From Enoplolaimus lenunculus (Eukaryota; Nematoda; Enoplea; Enoplida; Thoracostomopsidae): a DNA stretch of 64,000 nt. Position 1 is the first letter of the stretch; each line of letters starts with the position of its first letter. The stretch spans positions 23,661 through 87,660 of the forward strand of contig JASANG010000681.1 of the NCBI GenBank assembly GCA_030248215.1. Reading direction: 5' to 3'. Positions 52,901 through 58,900 of the stretch are shown here, one piece after another. Below the pieces are notes generated by a model. It saw only the letters and a program-made list of their open reading frames with translations, ran no database searches and was not told the DNA's origin. The translations under genes were made by a program, and so were the position numbers.

Positions 52901-55900
52901 AATCTTTAACGACACAGTTGGAGACGATTCATCGGCTGATTTCAACGAAATACGTCCGCCGTGGGTCAGTGTGCGACCTTTGTGTGTCCACTCTGCGTCC
53001 GGTAACGGCTCACCGCCTACTTTGACTTGGTATGCGATGGTGTCGCCAACACGGACTTTGACGCTCTTCAGGCCGTCGCCATCAATGAATGGGGCGGCTG
53101 AAATTTGTTGAAAGCATGACAGTTACAAGGCATTAGTATGTTTCTATAAATAAGATTAAGCATACGACTAAATCTAAACTAAAGCACGAGTAATTGTCAA
53201 AATTTGAAAATTTCAAAAACTCTGTAGGTAATGTGTACAAGAGACAGTTGCAGACTGGCTTCTGGTAAACATCCTTGACAATAATAGCGTTGTTACTGGG
53301 ATCATAATCCATGTGGCCCATGTTACTTTGAGGGTCCTCCAGGTTTCTGGTGGGTCCATAAAACAGTAGGTTTAGATTCAATATTACATTTTTTAGGCTT
53401 AGGCTTAGGAACACATTTTGGCAACGCTTCGGCTTTGACAGGCATAGGCTTAGCGATACGCTTAATCTACTGTTACGCCTCTTAAAGTAACATTGGCCAT
53501 CCATGTTATCTTTTTGCTTTGGTTTAAATACAATTGAATCATTATCTCCCACAAAAGTATTCTGAGTTTGCAATTACTTTACACCAGTTGGTTGAAAATA
53601 CAGTGCAAAAATTTCAGTTTACAATAGACAGTTTAAATTCCCACACAAACAAGGATTAAAGTCAGCTGGCACTGGGCCTGACAATATAGACTATCATAAA
53701 TCTGTCACTATTTTTTCGCTACGGGGTTGAAAATGGTGTCGGAACATTTCTGGTTTAACGCGCAGTTGAAATTTGAACAAAACCGAAACTTTACCATCCG
53801 GATTCTTTATGCGAATAGATTCGCTCGATTTGAGCGAAGCTGATTCTCCTTCAACATTTTTTGCTTTCACCCTGAAACATCACATTTTACTTTATGCTGA
53901 ATCCACAAATTAAACTATTTTCCAAAATTCAGTTTTGTTCTCGTTTGATGGTTTAGATTTTGTCAAATGTCAATAATTTTATCTCGAATGGCGTCGAATT
54001 GTGAAAAATTAAAAATTATCGACACACAAAAAAGTTTCAATTGAAATAATGTTAATAAAATTGAATTTGTGACAAATTTAATTTCAAGTTTATAATAATC
54101 ATAAAATTTCACGAGAAGCCAAAATTTATTATAATTTGACAAATATCGTTTCCTGTTCTCGCATTTATCTACTCAGGCCCGTAGCCAGCTCACTTCGCTA
54201 ACAACAGGGGGCTGAAAATTCTGCAGGAGGGCATTTACGCGTTTTCAACGACTTTACAAGCAAGGTTGAAAATCTTCTAGGGGGGCCAAAATTTTTCCAG
54301 GCTGCCTCTCCCCTTCGGCTACGGGCCTGTATCTAATTCAACAGTATGGTAGCGAAATCGTTTTTTAAAACACGATTCTTTAGCATTTACACTCCGCACT
54401 ATCAACACAACCTGAAACGTAACCTAAACCTAGTCCAAAGTTTAAGTTTTGCCTAAATTTAAAAATTTCGAAGACTGTCAGAGGAAAGTAAACAAGTGCT
54501 TACACTGTAAAAATCGTTAGACAAATTGACTGTCTCGGAAATAGGCTTTTCCTAACTATACACACTGAGTCAAATTCGACTCCGCCAGAGTCAAACGTGC
54601 GACATGGTGAATCGAATTTGCCTCTGGTGGAGTCGAATTTGACTCAGTTTGTGTAGTCAGGGGAAAAGCCTATTTCCGAGACAGTCAATTTGACACCCCA
54701 TTTTTTGCAGTGTATAATTGGTTAATAGCTACTGTTTGATATTTACCTGAAAATGTAACTGTGTTTATTTTGTAAATTATCAAGTCGAATGCTTGTTTCA
54801 GTTGAATTTGTTCGTCCGACTACAACTGGTTTACTACGAATGGTCACGTCTTCGGCTTCAATTACGTAACCTTCAATTTAAAATATGTCACACGGCATTG
54901 ATTAGCTGTTCTCTGTATATTTGTATTCATTGAACTGCGGAAGAATAGCGATTGCCTACAATTCAATGGCCAACGTTACTTTAAGGGGCGTAACAGTAGA
55001 TTAAGCGTATTCCTAAGCCTAAACGTTGCAAATAATGTGTTTCTAAGCCTAAGCCTAAGCCTAAGACTAAGCAAAGAAATGTAATCTAAAGTCTAAACTT
55101 ACTGTTTTATGGACCCATCAGAAACCTGGACGCCCCTTAAAGTAACATTGGCCGTTAATTTAAAGAGAATACTTGACAAAAACTTTAAAGTTTATTTCAT
55201 TTCAAATTAATTGCAATCATCCACAATTGCACACCTGAAGCAATGCAACTGTGAACGACTGCAAACTTATTTTTACAATCAAGAGTCGATGATGAACCTT
55301 GGAACAAGAGTGTTTTTCACTGCGTATTTTGCAAAAGTATTTGGCTGCTTTAATGGATTTAACACTCTCCATTAAACGGAGGTTAAGGAACAAACGCAAC
55401 CCGTGCCGGATATGTTCTTTCTTACACAGAATGTACCCATAAACATACTCTCTTGTTAAATTGTGCATCGACCACTCTTGATACAGCAAATGCTCACTCT
55501 GTTATGCAACTTCCATAATAATATGCGTACACCAGGTGACTTTTAAGGGGCTAGTGTTATGGGCCCTGAAGCTTCCTGGCTTCAGTATCTTCTATACTGA
55601 AGCCGACACCAAAGCCAAAAAAGCTTCAGTGTCCAGGATACTGAAGCTTTTTGGCTTCAGTGTCCAGGATACTGAAGCTTTTTGGCTTCAGTGTCAAGGA
55701 CACTGAAGCTGAAGCTTTTTGGCCTCGTGTCTAGGACACTGAAGCTTTTTGGCTTCAGCATCAAGTATACTGAAGCTTTTTTGGCTTCAGTGTCCACGAC
55801 ACTACCCCCTCAAATGTCACCTGGTGTACGCATGTTATTGTGGAAGTTGCACCATCGCCTACATGAAGTGAACCTTAACCAACAAACAGTAGTTATTGGC

Positions 55901-58900
55901 ATTCAAAAACTGCACCTTTATTATGGCGATGAATTAAACCCAATTCGATTCGCTAAATTATGTCAAATCCTTCAACGAAACAGCATAAGTTTTAACCAAA
56001 ATGTTACGAAACCTGAATCGTTTCTGACCCTCAGTCTGTGGTTATATTAGCTTTTGGTTGTAGACAATTGTGCTTATTTCACCTTCCAACGGTTCGCCGC
56101 CATCGTCAAGAGGTGGCTTCCACGATAGTAAACAGCCATTTTTGTTTATATCACTTGCAGTTAACGGACCAACTGGAGGATCAGGCGGTCCTAAACAATT
56201 GAGAAAAACTTGTAAAAGCAAAGTAATCGACCAAAACCGCTTAAATTTTGCTACCTTGTGACTACATAATGCTTTCGCGTGGCAGTCGCTGTGGCGTTGT
56301 TCAACGTTCGAATTTGTCTCTAAAACCGCGTGCGTCTGAAAATCCAGAATATTTTTCGGATCTGCAATTTATCGGTGATCAGCATTGAGGATACAACATT
56401 AACAATTCAACCAGGCCCGTAGCCAGCTCGCCTTGCTAGGGGGGCTAAAAATTTGTTAGGAGGGGCGTTCAAAGATTTTTAATGAGTTACAAGCAAGGTT
56501 AAAAATTTTCTAGGGGACCAAAGTTTTGCATGGGGGCTGAGCCCCCATGACACCCCTTCCCTTGGCTACGAGCCCGAATAACACACTATAAGACTTCAGT
56601 GGTAAAGCCAGCATTTCAACGCTTTACAACGTACACTGGATTGTAGATAAGGTAAGTGTCTTCACAAATTATCGAGTTTCATTATTAATATACGTGCATC
56701 AATTTCGGTATGTGTTCCCCACTTACGTACCATTATTAATTTCTGAATCGACCAGCGAACTTATAACTCACCGACTACTGTTACAGTTGCACTTGCTGTT
56801 TCTTCGCCACATCGATTCGTCAACAACACCTGATACAAACCGGTGTCTTTTCGAACAGCGTCTGTCACTGTCAGTGTTGCACGATTTGCATCCGATGCAA
56901 TGACCACACGGCCTTTACTTTGAATTTGAGCGTTGCTATGAAACCATTTGCATGCAGGTACAGGATTACCACCGATTTTCAGCGAATACGTAATCGTTTC
57001 GCCAACGCGCACCTTCAGATTTTTCATCGAAGATTTGTCGAGAAACGGCGGAGCTGAAAGTTCAATTTGTTACTTCGAAAGTTTTTTCATTAAAATTTTG
57101 TTAAGCTTTTGTTAAATAATAAACACTAAGGCCTAAAGTTAAAAATCCATCTCTTAGACTTTTTATATTGAGATTATTCAAACGCAGTGGTTCCACTACA
57201 AACTAAGCCTAAAAACTGAACGTAAATGTAAAGCTAAGCCAACGCCTAATCCTACGCCTAAGTTTTGCCAAAATTTGAAAATTTAAGAAACTGTTAAGGT
57301 TAATGTTACGCAACACTTTGTTAGCATTTAATTAGCAAGAAAATAGCAAATTTTTAACTAAAACTTTGGAATGCACTCAGTATCAAATTTACCATCAGGA
57401 TCCTTGATTTGAATCGGTTGTGTTGTGTCCAATGGATCCGAAATACCTTCCTTGTTTTTTGCTCTAATTCTAAAAGTAAAACTTGTAATAAATAGTAAGA
57501 CATAAATCCAAAATTAAAAGAGTGGCCACTTAACATACGACTGTACAAGTCGAATAATATGCAGGTAATAGAAACGTGTGAATTTTGAAATATCGAGACC
57601 AAAGTTCATTGAAAACTATTTTCTGAAAATAGTAGTCGATTCTAACTCATTCAAAAACAGACACAGATGTCGATAAACCTTGCTTGTAAGTCATCAAAAA
57701 CCCTTGTATGCCTTTCCTGAAAACATTTTAGCCTTCCCTATCAAGGTGAGCTGGTTACGGGTCTGCTAAAACACTAAATTATGCTAAAATACCAAAATAT
57801 CAAAAACTATGGAGGAAACGTACCACAAGAGCGTATTTAGTTATTTTCAACATTAGAACAGTTTACCGAAATATATAGTTGTCTTCTGTAATCAAACCGT
57901 TAGCTTTAAATGTTGTTTGTTTCGCCGGCACTGAACCAATAACAACAGGTTTTGCTTTCTTTGATACGTTTGCTGCTTCAATGACGTATTCTACAAATAA
58001 AATGGGAAATTTGTGCCTGAATCATATGCTTTTGAACCACGAAAGTTCAAGTCTTCATTATATCGTGCACGCTCCGGAACCAAATGGGAACAGGGTGGTG
58101 CAGGCCCCTGGAAAAATTTAGCCCCCTAGAAAAATTTCAACCGTGCTTGTAACTCATTAAAACCCCTGAATGCCCCCTCCTGAAAAAAATTTTAGCTCAC
58201 CCCCCAGCAATGCGAGCTGGCTACGGCCTGATCGTACATCGCTTGCAGATTAATCTAATTTAGGACCCGATACGTACTTTACATTATAATGTCATTACTT
58301 TCGAGTTGGTCTGATAGAAAAACGACAATACCTTAATCCTTTCCTGTATGATTAGTTAGTTTTTTTCAACGTAGGATTTGGATTAAACTCTCGCGTATGA
58401 AAGGGGTTTACTATCGTCACTCAGCTATTGGAGCTTGACGCCCGAATTCCGAGAAAACTCTCATTGGCACAGTCAGTATTCTGTTAGAAGATACATTTTT
58501 GACCTGTATGATCCAGGTTTACTCCAAATCCTGTTAGACGAGCTGTGGTCATGGCTCTTGAAATTTCGTTAGTAGATATATCCCCTCAATCCAGGGGCGT
58601 AAACTGAGGACATAAAACGATCGGATATCTGGTCCACATCCGGCAAAAAACCGACATCGATTTCGGATTCCAGTATCCGGCAAAAACTACCGGATACCGT
58701 ATATTTAAGGTTGTGGTCTTTAATGTCATAAAATGTTTTCCATGTGGAGATATTTTACTGCAAATGGATTCCCTGGCAGGTCAAGAATAAGTTTTTGACA
58801 CTGAAGTGACATGAAATGTCTAAGCTAACAATCAAATTTAGATGCTATATCCGGTTAACATCCGGTTTCGGTGAAAAAGTTACTAGGGATTGATAGTTGT

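Noticed and set aside
55217-55489. 90-codon minus-strand frame
   Set aside because: No recognisable domain, no matching splice signals, and it borders an inverted-repeat element; I could not support it as a gene.
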